Origin: Clostridia bacterium
Lineage (GTDB): Bacteria > Bacillota > Clostridia > Oscillospirales > Acutalibacteraceae
DNA length: 5,424 bases
Assembly (NCBI GenBank): GCA_900766945.1
Contig: CAAFXD010000287.1
Span: forward strand, 1 to 5,424
Direction: 5' to 3'
A model generated the notes under the pieces. It had not been told where the DNA came from. It worked only from the letters and a program-made list of their open reading frames with translations, and made no database searches. Positions within the stretch are counted from its first letter, which is position 1. Each line of letters begins with the position of its first letter. Both the position numbers and the translations under genes were made by a program. Positions 5,176 through 5,424 of this stretch are shown one piece after another.

Positions 5176-5424
5176 TTATTTTAACATTACGCCTTTTTCG
5201 CCCAAAAGCTGTTTCAGTTCGTTCAGCAAAGGAATATTGACATCAACGCCCCTTGCGGAAACATACTTTTTCTTTGTGTCATTATAATACAAATAAACAG
5301 GAACATTCCCTTCAAAAATCGAAAGCAGATTTTTTACTTTGCGGTCCTGCTGGCTGTTGAAAGTATCCACGAGCAACAGCAATCCTGTTTGAATTTCGTG
5401 CGGAATCGGTTGCTTTTTTTGCGG
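5176..5424 (-). CDS. dnaE: DNA polymerase III alpha subunit (DnaE), C-terminal end (partial)
   Basis: The frame is open from the right edge to the TAA at 5178-5176, giving 82 residues of the C-terminus; the true start is outside the window. The tail pattern is typical of DnaE-type replicative polymerases of Bacillota. It has a beta strand (GLLLLVDTF), then KVKNLLSIFEGNVPVYLYYNDTK, then a final helix and strand LLNELKQLLGEKGVMLK that closely resembles the usual LLGEENVVLK ending. In the family this last domain lies after the OB fold and helps contact other replisome parts. The catalytic PHP and palm domains are not visible, so the call rests on the tail and on the downstream pfkA, a recurrent neighbour of dnaE in Clostridia. 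The usual arginine-rich 'LYLR' strand is LLLLVDTFNS here, a modest divergence. Confidence 0.85.
   Translation of the reverse strand, partial: PQKKQPIPHEIQTGLLLLVDTFNSQQDRKVKNLLSIFEGNVPVYLYYNDTKKKYVSARGVDVNIPLLNELKQLLGEKGVMLK

Noticed and set aside
5176..5382. A small 68-codon gene starting with TTG at 5382
   Set aside because: The frame stays open to the window edge and the residues match the C-terminal tail of DnaE, so this is the end of a longer gene.

Overview
The window looks like chromosomal core sequence from an endospore-forming member of the Clostridia (Bacillota). Protein style and gene order suggest an Oscillospiraceae/Ruminococcaceae-like lineage, which is an inference. The reasons are: Spo0A and SpoIVB sit side by side, TepA lies directly before an FtsK/SpoIIIE translocase, and the end of a DnaE-type polymerase gene is followed by an ATP-dependent phosphofructokinase. 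All seven genes lie on the minus strand, so the biological order runs from high to low coordinates. No mobile element, CRISPR array, tRNA or rRNA was seen, and no gene-free stretch exceeds about 190 bases.

In transcription order: (1) 5424-5176 is the C-terminal end of DNA polymerase III alpha (dnaE), cut by the window edge. (2) A consensus-like promoter at 5115-5142 drives a two-gene operon of pfkA (5070-4108) and a shikimate-kinase-like gene (4108-3602). These two overlap by one base in a TGATG junction and end at a strong hairpin terminator (3549-3597). (3) spoIVB (3478-2228) ends in its own terminator (2181-2224). (4) spo0A (2069-1296) has a near-consensus sigma-A promoter with A/T tracts upstream and its own terminator (1230-1264). 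(5) A promoter at 1183-1211, with a 16-bp perfect palindrome over the predicted transcription start, precedes tepA (1114-353). Twenty bases after tepA comes the start of an ftsK/spoIIIE gene (332 to beyond position 1).

Four of the seven genes serve, or can serve, sporulation. Spo0A is the master switch. SpoIVB is the forespore protease that signals sigma-K activation in the mother cell. FtsK/SpoIIIE pumps DNA across septa, and TepA is a ClpP-fold protease that travels with it. The other three are housekeeping or metabolic: replication, glycolysis, and a small-molecule kinase of uncertain substrate.

I do not see a wholly new system here. The points most worth a second look are the altered acidic pocket of the Spo0A receiver (Glu-Glu in place of Asp-Asp, and no Pro after the phosphorylated Asp), the 'shikimate kinase' that lacks a key shikimate-binding Arg and the third Gly of its GGG motif, and the palindrome over the tepA transcription start.
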